NCBI RefSeq assembly: GCF_002119765.1
Contig: NZ_CP021112.1
Span: forward strand, 4,768,501-4,832,500
DNA from: Pseudorhodoplanes sinuspersici
Lineage (GTDB): Bacteria; Pseudomonadota; Alphaproteobacteria; Rhizobiales; Xanthobacteraceae
DNA: 64,000 bases
Reading direction: 5' to 3'
Under the pieces are notes generated by a model. That model saw only the letters and a list, made by a program, of their open reading frames with translations, was not told the origin of the DNA and ran no database searches. Below, piece after piece: positions 44,351 to 53,314 of the stretch. The number at the start of each line of letters is the position of its first letter. Position 1 is the first letter of the stretch. A program made the translations under genes and the position numbers.

Positions 44351-44809
44351 ATGAGCGCTTTTATCACCCGCAGGCAGGCATTCATGGCCGGCGCCGCTGC
44401 CGTTGCTGCCGCCACGCTGGGACAGTCGATTACGCCCGCCTTTGCAGCCAACAACATCGATGAGATGACAAAGGCATTCACCGGTGGCGCCAAGCCCGTC
44501 GCGGGCAAGGTCAAGCTTGATCTTCCGGAAATCGCCGAGAACGGCAACACAGTTCCGATCACCGTATCGGTCGACAGCCCGATGACCGACAAAGACTATG
44601 TCAGCGACGTCATCATCCTGGCGGATGGCAATCCTAATGCCGGTGTTGCGACGTTCCACTTCTCCCCGGCGAGCGGCGTTGCCGAAGCGAACACGCGCAT
44701 CCGGCTGGCCAATACGCAGAACATCGTCGCCATCGCAAAAACGAATGACGGCAAGTTCTACACCGCATCGAAGGAAGTCAAAGTCACGATCGGCGGTTGC
44801 GGCGGCTGA
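44351..44809 (+). CDS. soxY: Thiosulfate oxidation carrier subunit SoxY
   Basis: SoxY carries sulfur intermediates on a C-terminal cysteine; the sequence ends with the expected GGCGG swinging arm. A twin-arginine signal (ITRRQAFMAGAAAVAAATLG) exports it, probably with SoxZ bound. ATG 44351 has GAGAGGAACGAT upstream. 152 residues, normal length. soxZ follows after 102 bases with a palindromic repeat between. Confidence 0.96.
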   Translation: MSAFITRRQAFMAGAAAVAAATLGQSITPAFAANNIDEMTKAFTGGAKPVAGKVKLDLPEIAENGNTVPITVSVDSPMTDKDYVSDVIILADGNPNAGVATFHFSPASGVAEANTRIRLANTQNIVAIAKTNDGKFYTASKEVKVTIGGCGG

Positions 44810-44834
44810 TTGCCCGCGCACACATCGTTGACGA

Positions 44835-44880
44835 GAGCGTTTTCGAGCGAAGTGGATACCGGTTCGCGTGAAGAAAACGC
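44835..44880. repeat. Palindromic repeat between soxY and soxZ
   Basis: Arms GAGCGTTTTC (44835-44844) and GAAAACGC (44873-44880) enclose AGTGGATACCGGTT. This resembles a hairpin repeat I know as frequent between genes in Bradyrhizobium-like genomes. It may stabilise or attenuate the soxYZ message. Confidence 0.7.
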
Positions 44881-44911
44881 GTCAAAACAAAAAGGAACCA
44901 GGAGTTCATCA

Positions 44912-45247
44912 ATGGCCACATCGTCCGTTAAGCCGCGCATCAAGCTCGACAAGAAGGAAGCCAAGCAGGGCGACATCGTCGAGGTGAAAGCGCTGGTCTC
45001 GCACGTCATGGAAACCGGTCAGCGCAAAAGTGCCGACGGCAACGTGATCCCGCGCAAGATCCTCAACAAGTTCACCTGCACCGTGAACGGCAAGGAAGTT
45101 TTCTCAGCTGATTTCGAGCCGGCGGTGTCCGCCAATCCGTATATCCAGTTCAAGTTCAAGGCGACCGAATCCGGTCCTGTTGTCCTGACTTGGATCGACG
45201 ACGACGGCTCCAAGATCGTCGGCGAGGATTCAATCAAAGTCATCTGA
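44912..45247 (+). CDS. soxZ: Thiosulfate oxidation carrier subunit SoxZ
   Basis: SoxZ binds SoxY and presents its carrier arm to the other Sox enzymes. The small beta-sandwich is recognised by MATSSVKPRIKLDKKEAKQG, GDIVEVKALVSHVMETGQR and the C-terminal TWIDDDGSKIVGEDSIKV. There is no signal peptide, consistent with export as a complex with SoxY. ATG 44912 has AGGAACCAGGAG upstream. soxB follows after 91 bases. Confidence 0.95.
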   Translation: MATSSVKPRIKLDKKEAKQGDIVEVKALVSHVMETGQRKSADGNVIPRKILNKFTCTVNGKEVFSADFEPAVSANPYIQFKFKATESGPVVLTWIDDDGSKIVGEDSIKVI

Positions 45248-45338
45248 CCTTTATCGCCATTGCTCTGAGCCTGTTCGACCAGACGTTCTGCATTGGCCGG
45301 GGTTGTTCGGTCCACTTTGCTTGTGCTGAGGAGCGCAG

Positions 45339-47021
45339 ATGATTTCACGGCGCGATTTCATCCAGTTGGCGGCCGCGACAGCCGCCATTCTCCCGGCCGG
45401 CTGGAGCCGCGCCCTCGCCCAGCAGAAGCTGACGCAAGCGGACCTTCTGCGTTTCGAGCAGCTTGGCAACGTAACGCTGGTGCACGTCACCGACATCCAC
45501 GGCCAACTGCGCCCGGTCTATTTCCGCGAGCCCTCGATTAATCTCGGCACCGGCGATGTGAAGGGCCTTGTGCCACACATCACCGGCAAGGCGTTGCTCG
45601 ATCACTACAAGATCCCGCAAGGCTCTGCTGAAGCCTATGCCCTCGCCTATCCGGACTTTGCAGCATTGGCCAAAAGCTATGGCCGGCTCGGCGGGCTCGA
45701 TCGCATTGCCACTATCGTCAAAGCCATCCGCGCCGAGCGCGGCGACCGCACCGTCTTCCTCGACGGCGGTGACACCTGGCAAAACAGCTTCACCTCGCTG
45801 ACCACCAAGGGGCAGGACATGGTCGATTGCATGGCGCTCTTGAAGCCCGATGCCATGACCGGTCACTGGGAATTCACGCTCGGCACCGATCGCGTGAAAG
45901 AACTCATCGGCCAGCTTGAGTTTCCGTTCCTCGCCCAGAACGTGCGCGATACGGAGTGGGACGAACCGGCATTCGAGGCGATGCGGATGATCGAACGCGG
46001 CGGCGTCAAGATCGCCGTGATCGGTCAGGCTCTGCCCTACACCGCAGTGGCCAATCCGCGCTGGATGATCCCGAACTGGTCGTTCGGCATTCGCGAAAAC
46101 GACCTGAGGGCCAATGTTGAAAAGGCGCGCAAAGACGGTGCCCAGCTCGTCGTGCTGCTCTCGCATAACGGCTTCGATGTCGACCGAAAGCTGGCGTCGC
46201 GAGTCTCCGGCATCGATGTGATCCTCACCGGCCACACGCATGATGCGCTGCCGGCCGTCGTGAAGGTCGGCAAGACCCTGCTGGTCGCCTCCGGTAGTCA
46301 CGGCAAGTTCGTTTCGCGCCTCGATCTCGATGTCCGCGATGGCGAAGTAAAGGGCCATCGTTTTCGGTTGATTCCGGTCTTCTCCGATGTGATCGCACCT
46401 GACGCCGAAATGGCGACAAAGATCGATACGATCCGCAAGCCGCACGAAAAGATGCTCGGTGAAACGATCGGCCGCACTGAGACGACCTTGTATCGCCGCG
46501 GCAATTTCAACGGCACGCTGGATGACGTGATCTGCGACGCGCTTCTGTCCGAACGCGATGCGGAGATCGCGCTGTCACCGGGCTTCCGCTGGGGCGCTTC
46601 GCTGCTGCCAGGCCAGGATATTACCCGCGAGGATATCTATAACGCCACCGCTATCACCTATCCGAATGCTTACCGGATGACGATGAATGGAGCGCGTTTG
46701 AAGGACATTCTGGAGGATGTCGCCGACAACCTGTTCCACCCCGATCCTTATTATCAGCAAGGCGGCGATATGGTGCGCGTCGGCGGCCTCTCCTACACGA
46801 TCGATGTCGGCAAGCCCGGCGGCCAGCGCATTTCCGACATGACGCTGCTCCGAACCGGCAAGCCGCTCGAGCCCGCGCGCGATTACACCATCACCGGCTG
46901 GGCGAGCGTCAACGAGGGCACCGAAGGGCCGCCGATCTGGGATGTTGTGACCAACTACATCACCAAAAAGAAAGTCGTCGCGCCGAAGGAGCTTCAGAAT
47001 GTGCGCGTGATGGGCGTGTAA
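45339..47021 (+). CDS. soxB: Thiosulfohydrolase SoxB
   Basis: SoxB hydrolyses the terminal sulfate from cysteine-S-thiosulfonate on SoxY. It has a Tat signal (ISRRDFIQLAAATAAILPAG), then a metallophosphatase domain with the dimanganese ligands in HVTDIHGQL, DGGDTWQNS, GHWEFTLGTD and LTGHTHDALP, and a 5'-nucleotidase C-terminal domain. 560 residues, normal length. It lies in the soxYZBCD order usual for alphaproteobacteria. Confidence 0.96.
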   Translation: MISRRDFIQLAAATAAILPAGWSRALAQQKLTQADLLRFEQLGNVTLVHVTDIHGQLRPVYFREPSINLGTGDVKGLVPHITGKALLDHYKIPQGSAEAYALAYPDFAALAKSYGRLGGLDRIATIVKAIRAERGDRTVFLDGGDTWQNSFTSLTTKGQDMVDCMALLKPDAMTGHWEFTLGTDRVKELIGQLEFPFLAQNVRDTEWDEPAFEAMRMIERGGVKIAVIGQALPYTAVANPRWMIPNWSFGIRENDLRANVEKARKDGAQLVVLLSHNGFDVDRKLASRVSGIDVILTGHTHDALPAVVKVGKTLLVASGSHGKFVSRLDLDVRDGEVKGHRFRLIPVFSDVIAPDAEMATKIDTIRKPHEKMLGETIGRTETTLYRRGNFNGTLDDVICDALLSERDAEIALSPGFRWGASLLPGQDITREDIYNATAITYPNAYRMTMNGARLKDILEDVADNLFHPDPYYQQGGDMVRVGGLSYTIDVGKPGGQRISDMTLLRTGKPLEPARDYTITGWASVNEGTEGPPIWDVVTNYITKKKVVAPKELQNVRVMGV

Positions 47022-47083
47022 TTTTTTTGCCCAAACACATGCAAATATAAGAATGAATGAAGTTGAGGAATGGGAGCCTCACG

Positions 47084-48370
47084 ATGAAAGAAGAAACGCC
47101 AAAGCCGAAAGGCATCATGTCACGCCGCGCCTTTCTGCGCACCGGCCTCGCCGCCGGCGGCGCCGTCGCAGCCGGCGGCGCGAATGCGATGCCGCCGCAA
47201 GGCAATCCCGCCAATCAGCCGCCCAACGTCCCGGATTGGACGCGTTCGCTTGGTGAGGGCGTTGTGGCCCGCCCCTATGGCAAACCATCGTCTTATGAAT
47301 CCGTCGTCATCCGTAGAGACGTCGAGTGGCTGACAGCCTCGCGCGAAAGCTCTGTCAGCTTCACGCCGTTGCATGCACTCGACGGCATGATCACGCCGAA
47401 CGGCCTGTGCTTCGAGCGTCACCACGCCGGCATCGCCGAAGTCGATCCGGCCGATTATCGGCTGATCCTGCATGGCCTTGTCGACAAGCCGCTGATCTTC
47501 ACACTCGATGACATCAAGCGCATGCCACGTGTCAGCCGCGCCTATTTCTGCGAATGCGCCGCCAATTCAGGGATGGAGTGGCGCGGCGCGCAGCTCAATG
47601 GCTGCCAATACACGCACGGCATGGTCCATTGCGTGATGTATACCGGCGTGCCGCTGAAGACCCTGCTCGACGAAGCGGGCGTCAAGCCGAATGCAAAATG
47701 GCTGTTGCTCGAGGGCGGCGATTCAGCGGCGATGACGCGCTCGCTGCCAATGCAGAAGGCGCTGGACGACGTCCTGATCGCCTATCGCATGAATGGCGAG
47801 ATGCTTTATCCGGAGAACGGCTATCCGGTGCGCGCGGTCATTCCTGGCTGGGAAGCCAATATGTGGGTGAAGTGGCTGCGCCGCATCGAACTTGGCGATC
47901 AGCCGTGGCATCATCGCGAGGAGACGTCGAAATATACCGACCTTCTGGAGAACGGAAAGGCACGGCGTTTCACCTATGTGATGGATGCGAAGTCGGTTAT
48001 CACCAATCCCAGTCCGCAAGCACCGATCAATCATAAATCTGGCTTCACCGTGCTATCGGGTCTCGCCTGGTCCGGCCGCGGCAAGATCGCGCGAGTCGAC
48101 GTCTCGCTCGATGGCGGCCGTAACTGGCAAACGGCCAAGCTTGACGGGCCGATCTTCGACAAGGCCCTGACCCGCTTCTACTACGAATTCGATTGGGACG
48201 GCCGCGAGTTGCTGCTGCAGTCACGCGCCATGGACGAGACCGGTTACGTGCAGCCAAGCAAGAGCGAATTGCGCAAGGTTCGCGGTGTCAATTCCATCTA
48301 TCACAATAACGGCATCCAGACCTGGCAGCTGCACAAAAATGGCGAGGTGGAAAATGTCGAGATTTCTTAA
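47084..48370 (+). CDS. soxC: Sulfane dehydrogenase molybdopterin subunit SoxC
   Basis: The molybdenum-cofactor subunit of SoxCD, which oxidises the sulfane sulfur on SoxY. A Tat signal (SRRAFLRTGLAAGGAVAAGG) precedes a sulfite-oxidase-type domain with the molybdenum cysteine in YFCECAANSG, and a C-terminal dimerisation domain. Start 47084 has GGGAG at good spacing; ATG 47057 would add nine residues. It overlaps soxD by 17 bases. Confidence 0.95.
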   Translation: MKEETPKPKGIMSRRAFLRTGLAAGGAVAAGGANAMPPQGNPANQPPNVPDWTRSLGEGVVARPYGKPSSYESVVIRRDVEWLTASRESSVSFTPLHALDGMITPNGLCFERHHAGIAEVDPADYRLILHGLVDKPLIFTLDDIKRMPRVSRAYFCECAANSGMEWRGAQLNGCQYTHGMVHCVMYTGVPLKTLLDEAGVKPNAKWLLLEGGDSAAMTRSLPMQKALDDVLIAYRMNGEMLYPENGYPVRAVIPGWEANMWVKWLRRIELGDQPWHHREETSKYTDLLENGKARRFTYVMDAKSVITNPSPQAPINHKSGFTVLSGLAWSGRGKIARVDVSLDGGRNWQTAKLDGPIFDKALTRFYYEFDWDGRELLLQSRAMDETGYVQPSKSELRKVRGVNSIYHNNGIQTWQLHKNGEVENVEIS

Positions 48371-49205
48371 ACGCCACGCCGCTGATGTGTCCGCTCGTCC
48401 CCGCCAACGGGTCCGCGCATCGCGCGGCCCGATGACAGGCTCCGGCGGAGACCCAGCAAAAGTAGAAAGACAGGGCTCCCGCCGTCGCGAGAATGAGCGG
48501 AGATTGGGACTTCTTGCCGCGCTTCTCGCGGCATCACTTGCCGCGTTGCCTTCTGGCGATATCCAAGCTGCGCCGAAGAAAGCCGAGGCAGCGCAGACTG
48601 CACCCATCGCTCAGGCCAAGCTCAACATCGGCCGTTCAGCCACGCCTGAAGAAATCTCCGGTTGGGACATCGATATCCGCCCCGACGGCCACGGCCTCCC
48701 CATCGGTAAAGGTACGGTGAAGGAAGGAGAACCGCTTTACGTCGAACGATGCGCGGCATGTCATGGCGAATTCGGTGAAAGCGCCGGACGATGGCCAATC
48801 CTCAGCGGCGGCAACGATTCGCTCGCCAGTCACGATCCGATCAAGTCGGTCGGCTCATACTGGCCCTATGCATCGACATTGATCGACTATATCCGGCGGG
48901 CGATGCCGTTTGGTGCGGCGCAAACGCTGACGAACGACGAGCTCTACGCCATCACGGCCTACGTTCTTTTTCTCAATGACGTCATCAAAACGGAAGATTT
49001 TGAACTCAGCGACAAGAATTTTGGAACGATCAAACTTCCCAACGAAAGCAATTTCTTCGATGATGACCGCGAGACTTCAGAGAAGGCGTTTTGGCGGAAA
49101 GATCCTTGCATGAGCAATTGTGCCGCAGGCCACGCGACGGTCACCGGGCGCGCCCGTGTGATCGATGTGACACCTGAGCAGAGCAAAGGACCAAAGGTGG
49201 AGTGA
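48354..49205 (+). CDS. soxD: Sulfane dehydrogenase cytochrome subunit SoxD
   Basis: The cytochrome partner of SoxC. A hydrophobic segment (LGLLAALLAASLAALPSGDI) is followed by the haem site ERCAACHGEFG, with RAMPFGAAQTLTNDELYA downstream giving the methionine ligand. ATG 48354 has GAGGTGG upstream and overlaps soxC. The first 47 residues before the signal-like segment are arginine- and proline-rich and unusually long; they look like repeat-derived sequence. Near the end DPCMSNCAAGH is a degenerate CXXXCH-like stretch. Confidence 0.9.
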   Translation: MSRFLKRHAADVSARPRQRVRASRGPMTGSGGDPAKVERQGSRRRENERRLGLLAALLAASLAALPSGDIQAAPKKAEAAQTAPIAQAKLNIGRSATPEEISGWDIDIRPDGHGLPIGKGTVKEGEPLYVERCAACHGEFGESAGRWPILSGGNDSLASHDPIKSVGSYWPYASTLIDYIRRAMPFGAAQTLTNDELYAITAYVLFLNDVIKTEDFELSDKNFGTIKLPNESNFFDDDRETSEKAFWRKDPCMSNCAAGHATVTGRARVIDVTPEQSKGPKVE

Positions 49206-49570
49206 TGGGTGCGGCAACGCGACCTTTCGTTTGGAATCCAGACGCCCTCCTGACCTTTGCTGCCCTTTTCCTTCTGCCTGCGACAAATGTGCATGCATCA
49301 GGCGACCGCGCTCTCGGCCAATATCTGTCCTCGGAATGTGTGACGTGCCATCAACTGTCCGGCCGCTTCGACGGGATACCGCCGATCATTGGCTGGCCGG
49401 ATGACGCCTTCGTGCAGATCATGAATGAGTATCGCAACAAGGAGCGGCAAAACCCGGTGATGCAGACAATCGCAGGACGATTGTCACCGGACGAGATCGC
49501 AGCTTTGGCGGCCTATTTCGGCAGCCTGAAAGCCGCAGAGCCGCCGAAGCGCAAGGGAGGAAAATCGTGA
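49205..49570 (+). CDS. Small c-type cytochrome (FccA/SoxE-like)
   Basis: A 121-residue cytochrome with a signal peptide and a haem site SECVTCHQLSG; the methionine ligand is likely in VMQTIAGRLS. Its start shares one base with the soxD stop and its end overlaps the flavoprotein start, so it is probably the cytochrome subunit of the flavocytochrome-c sulfide dehydrogenase encoded next. It has a single haem. Confidence 0.85.
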   Translation: MGAATRPFVWNPDALLTFAALFLLPATNVHASGDRALGQYLSSECVTCHQLSGRFDGIPPIIGWPDDAFVQIMNEYRNKERQNPVMQTIAGRLSPDEIAALAAYFGSLKAAEPPKRKGGKS

Positions 49571-50838
49571 GATCCAATCGCAGACAATTCTTGGGTGGCG
49601 CAGGTGCGCTCGCAGCGTCCGGCATGCTGGCGATGCCGGCGATTGCACAGGCGAAGCCGAAAGTCGTTGTTGTCGGTGGCGGCCCAGGTGGCGCCACTGT
49701 CGCCAAATATGTCGCGCAGGATTCCAAAGGCGCGATCGAGGTCATCCTCGTGGAGCCGGCCAAGCAATTCGTCACTTGCTTTCACTCCAATCTTTATCTC
49801 GGTGGCTTCCGCGATCTGAAATCGATCACGCACGGTTACGGCGACCTCGCGAAGAAACACGGCGTGAAACTCGCCAATACCAGTGCCGCCTCGATCGACC
49901 GCGACAAGAAAGTCGTCAAGCTCGCCAATGGCGCCGGCGTCAATTACGACCGGCTGGTCATTGCACCGGGCATCGATCTGAAATTCGATTCCGTGCCAGG
50001 CTATTCGGAAGCCGCGAGCCAGCAGATGCCGCATGCCTGGAAGGCCGGACCGCAGACGCAGCTTCTCAAGACGCAACTCGATTCCCTGAAAGACGGTGCG
50101 CTGATCGTGATGGTGGCGCCGCCCAACCCTTATCGCTGCCCGCCTGGCCCCTATGAGCGCGCATCGATGATGGCGCATGTACTGAAAGCCAAGGGCCACA
50201 AGAAATCAAAAATCGTCATTCTCGACACGAAGCCGAGTTTCTCGAAGCAGGCGCTGTTCGTGCAAGGCTGGGAACGGCACTATCCCGGCATGATCGAGTG
50301 GCAGGACCCGAAGATGCATGGCGGCATCAAGAACGTCGATCCGAAGACGCTGACGGTCAAGACCGACCTCGGCGAATACAAGGCGCAGCTCGTCAACGTC
50401 ATTCCGGCCCAGATGGCCGGCAGGATTGTGCGCGACGCCGGTCTCGCCAACGACACCGGCTTCTGTCCGATCAAGCCGGAGAGCATGCAATCGGCGATGG
50501 ATGTCAACATCTACATCGTCGGCGATGCCTGCATCCCGGGCGACATGCCGAAATCGGCCTTCTCGGCCAACAGCCAGGCCAAGGTCGCGGCGATGATGAT
50601 CCGCGGCGAATTGATCAAGTCACCAACCTTCCCGGCCCGCTACACCAATACCTGCTGGAGCCTGATCGAGACCGACGACACGGTGAAGATCGGCGGCCGC
50701 TATGAACCCAAGGACGGCAAGATCGCGGCCGTGGAGACGTTCCTTTCCAAGACCGATGAGCCCGCCGCCCTGCGCAAGCAGACGCAGGAAGAAAATATGG
50801 GCTGGTACAAAGGCATCAGCGCGGACATCTTCGGGTAA
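49567..50838 (+). CDS. soxF: Flavocytochrome c sulfide dehydrogenase flavoprotein (SoxF)
   Basis: A 423-residue flavoprotein with a Tat signal (SNRRQFLGGAGALAASG), FAD-binding VVVVGGGPGGATVA, the cysteine that binds FAD covalently (FVTCFHSN), and the redox pair in NPYRCPPGPY and YTNTCWSLIE. It oxidises sulfide and passes electrons to the cytochrome. The GTG start at 49567 overlaps the cytochrome gene stop. The stop TAA shares its last base with the ATG of the next frame (TAATG). Confidence 0.93.
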   Translation: MRSNRRQFLGGAGALAASGMLAMPAIAQAKPKVVVVGGGPGGATVAKYVAQDSKGAIEVILVEPAKQFVTCFHSNLYLGGFRDLKSITHGYGDLAKKHGVKLANTSAASIDRDKKVVKLANGAGVNYDRLVIAPGIDLKFDSVPGYSEAASQQMPHAWKAGPQTQLLKTQLDSLKDGALIVMVAPPNPYRCPPGPYERASMMAHVLKAKGHKKSKIVILDTKPSFSKQALFVQGWERHYPGMIEWQDPKMHGGIKNVDPKTLTVKTDLGEYKAQLVNVIPAQMAGRIVRDAGLANDTGFCPIKPESMQSAMDVNIYIVGDACIPGDMPKSAFSANSQAKVAAMMIRGELIKSPTFPARYTNTCWSLIETDDTVKIGGRYEPKDGKIAAVETFLSKTDEPAALRKQTQEENMGWYKGISADIFG

Positions 50839-51808
50839 TGGACGAACAACATCATCTGTCTTCTCAACCGGCGATGCGGCTCACCCCGCATCGCCGTGCT
50901 GTTTTGGGGGCCTTGCTGCCGCGGCGGTCGCCAGGATGATTAGACCGGACCGCGCATGGGCGGCCATCGCCCCCGTCGCGCACAAGGTCGGCAATATCGA
51001 AGTGATGATCGTCAGCGACGGCGTCCTCAATGTGCCGCTGTCCTTCTCACTGCCGGAGACGCCGCTGTCCGAAGCCGCGGCCTTGTTCAAGGCGCATGGC
51101 ATGCCCGAGGGCGGCGAGCCTGTGCAAACCAATGTTGTGCTGGTGAAGACCGGCAACGACACGGTGCTGATCGATGTCGGCTCCGGTGCGAACTTCCAGC
51201 CGACCGCCGGCAAGCTGCAGGAGAATCTGGAGGCCGCCGGCATTGCGCCGGACACGATTACCAAGGTGGTCTTCACACACGCACACGCCGATCACCTCTG
51301 GGGCGTGCTTGACGATTTCGACGACGCCGAACGCTTCCCCAATGCGAGCTATGTGATCTCGGCCCCCGAATGGGATTTCTGGAGTAATCCGGCGACAGTC
51401 GAAACCGTGCCCGACTGGTTGAAGGGCATGGCGCTCGGCACTGCCCGTATTCTGAAGAAAATCGAAGACAAGGTGGAAAGGCGAAAAGCGGGTGATACCG
51501 TAGCGCCCGGCCTGACCTATGCCGCGACGCCTGGCCACACCCCGGGACACATGTCTGTCATGATCGAAAATGGCGGGCAGCGGTTGATGATCGGCGGCGA
51601 CGTGCTCGCCAACAATGCCATTTCATTCGCCCGGCCGGACTGGCGGATCGGCAGCGATTTCGACCGTGATCGCGCAGCGGCGACCCGCAAATCCCTGCTC
51701 GATCAACTGGCAGCTGGTAAAATACCGCTGGTCGGATTTCATCTTGCATGGCCGGGGCTCGGTATGGTGGAACGCGCCGGTAACGCTTATCGTTTAGTGC
51801 CGCTCTAA
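50838..51808 (+). CDS. MBL-fold hydrolase (SoxG/SoxH-like) with an apparent -1 frameshift in the signal peptide
   Basis: The main frame, open from at least 50936, encodes an MBL hydrolase with the zinc motif THAHADHLWGVLDD, TPGHTPGHMSVMI and a late histidine. SoxG/SoxH-type exported hydrolases follow soxF in Paracoccus. ATG 50838 starts in another frame and runs MDEQHHLSSQPAMRLTPHRR, a Tat signal start, then AVLGALLPRR before TGA at 50937. A -1 shift at TTTGGGG (50903-50909) joins it to GLAAAAVARMIRPDRAWAA, making one good Tat signal. Either there is a mutation or base-call loss, a programmed shift, or reinitiation at the ATGA (50936-50939) giving a cytoplasmic form. Confidence 0.75.
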
Positions 51809-51833
51809 GTTTCGTCCTGCCGTCGAGGGTCCC

Positions 51834-52223
51834 ATGAAATCATTCGTTGTTGCCGCCGCACTGTCGCTTGCTGCTCTTACCTCTCAGGCGCAGGCCCAAG
51901 ATGCCGCCGCCGGAGAGAAGGTCTTCGTGCAATGCCGTGCCTGCCATCAGGTCGGCGAGACGGCAAAAAATGGCGTTGGCCCGGTGCTGAACGGCTTGTT
52001 CGGCCGCAAGTCCGGGACGATCGAAGGATATAATTACAGCGACGCCAACAAGAATTCGGGCATCACCTGGGACGAAGCGGTGTTCGCTGAATATATCCAG
52101 AACCCACGTGCCAAAATCCCCGGCACCAAGATGATCTATGCCGGCCTGAAAGACGAGAAGCGGATCGCCGACCTCACAGCTTACCTTAAGCAGTTCGGCA
52201 AGGACGGAAAGAAAGCGCAGTAA
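51834..52223 (+). CDS. Soluble cytochrome c (c550/c2 type)
   Basis: A 129-residue class I cytochrome with a signal peptide (KSFVVAAALSLAALTSQAQA), haem site CRACHQVGE, and the methionine ligand in IPGTKMIYAG. It would accept electrons from SoxXA, SoxCD or the flavocytochrome and pass them to a terminal oxidase. 25 bases after the MBL gene; a terminator follows. Confidence 0.92.
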   Translation: MKSFVVAAALSLAALTSQAQAQDAAAGEKVFVQCRACHQVGETAKNGVGPVLNGLFGRKSGTIEGYNYSDANKNSGITWDEAVFAEYIQNPRAKIPGTKMIYAGLKDEKRIADLTAYLKQFGKDGKKAQ

Positions 52224-52241
52224 GAGGCGAAGAATCCAGCA

Positions 52242-52270
52242 CGCGCGGTCAGCGATGACCGCGCGTTTTC
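52242..52270 (+). terminator. Rho-independent terminator after the Sox operon
   Basis: ACGCGCGGTC (52242-52251) and GACCGCGCGT (52258-52267) form a perfect 10-bp stem with a six-base loop, followed by T residues. It ends the rightward sox-cytochrome transcript, just before the convergent LytTR gene. Confidence 0.85.
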
Positions 52271-52287
52271 GTTGTTACAATTGCGCT

Positions 52288-53184
52288 CTATACTGCGGCG
52301 CCAGGTGCGTTGGCAGCCTTGCCATGATCCGCTCCCTTTGGCGCGCAAGCGCTTTCGACCGACCTCAGATAACGCTGCGAAACAGGCGCTTTGATGCCGC
52401 CGTTCAAGTGAATCTGGCCGGTGCGACCGATCCGCTCGAAACGGTCAATAGCATCGTCAGCGACCCACCAGGACCGATGCACTTGGCGCCCCGACGTGGC
52501 GGCTTGCGCCTCCGCGATCGCGTCGCTCAGTCGCAGCAGCACCAGCGCCGAACCGCGGTCGGTGTGCACCCGGACATAATGGTCTTCCATCTCGAGGCAT
52601 AGAATTCGGCCGCGCACCTGCAAAGGAAGGCGACTCAACAGCCGATTATTGACCGCGGACAATGTATCTTGAGGACGAATGACAGGGGATGAAGATTCCT
52701 CGCTGATCCAATCGCGCATGATCGGCGAGAACGCCATGGCATTTCCGGACGTCGCCGGCTCAAATCGCCGAACGAACGTCGCGACAGCAATAAGAGCGAC
52801 GCCGGAGCCGATCAGGATGATCTGCAGATAGAGTTCGATGATCTCATAGGGCGTGATTCTCCAGCCCTTCAGAGCGTGGATCCCTGCCCCCGCAATCAGA
52901 ATCATCGGAAGTGCGGCAACGGCAATCACCGTTGCCCGGCGCCACACGGGAGATATCCGGCGAAAGAAATCAAACGCACTCAACAGGCGTTCGACGATCG
53001 CCATCGTCACAAACCAGCACGCCAGCACCGCGCCCCAAAAGCCGACGAGCGCCAGAAAGGGCTGCTTGCTCGAAAAAAAAGGATTCATCCAGGCAAATGC
53101 CGGGGCTAATGCCAGTGCGAGCAAAACCTCCGCAGCGCGCGCCCTTAGCCACTGATCAGTCCGCAAGCTTGCGAAATCACGCAT
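52288..53184 (-). CDS. Membrane-anchored LytTR-family regulator
   Basis: A 298-residue protein with four hydrophobic segments (about residues 15-37, 43-65, 82-103, 115-140) and a C-terminal LytTR DNA-binding domain (CLEMEDHYVRVHTDRGSALV, WWVADDAIDRFERIGR). There is no receiver domain, so it may sense a membrane signal directly. Targets are unknown. The gene is divergent from the MipA gene, with 130 bases between. Confidence 0.85.
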   Translation of the reverse strand: MRDFASLRTDQWLRARAAEVLLALALAPAFAWMNPFFSSKQPFLALVGFWGAVLACWFVTMAIVERLLSAFDFFRRISPVWRRATVIAVAALPMILIAGAGIHALKGWRITPYEIIELYLQIILIGSGVALIAVATFVRRFEPATSGNAMAFSPIMRDWISEESSSPVIRPQDTLSAVNNRLLSRLPLQVRGRILCLEMEDHYVRVHTDRGSALVLLRLSDAIAEAQAATSGRQVHRSWWVADDAIDRFERIGRTGQIHLNGGIKAPVSQRYLRSVESACAPKGADHGKAANAPGAAV

Positions 53185-53314
53185 CGCGAATGGTCCATTT
53201 CATACCGGCGATGCAAATTAACGGAGAATTTGGCGCAATTGCGAAGACGCGCTCAAGCTGCGAGGACAATGCCCTCTAAGCCCCTGCTCATCCAATTCCG
53301 AGCAAGGGTTAACC

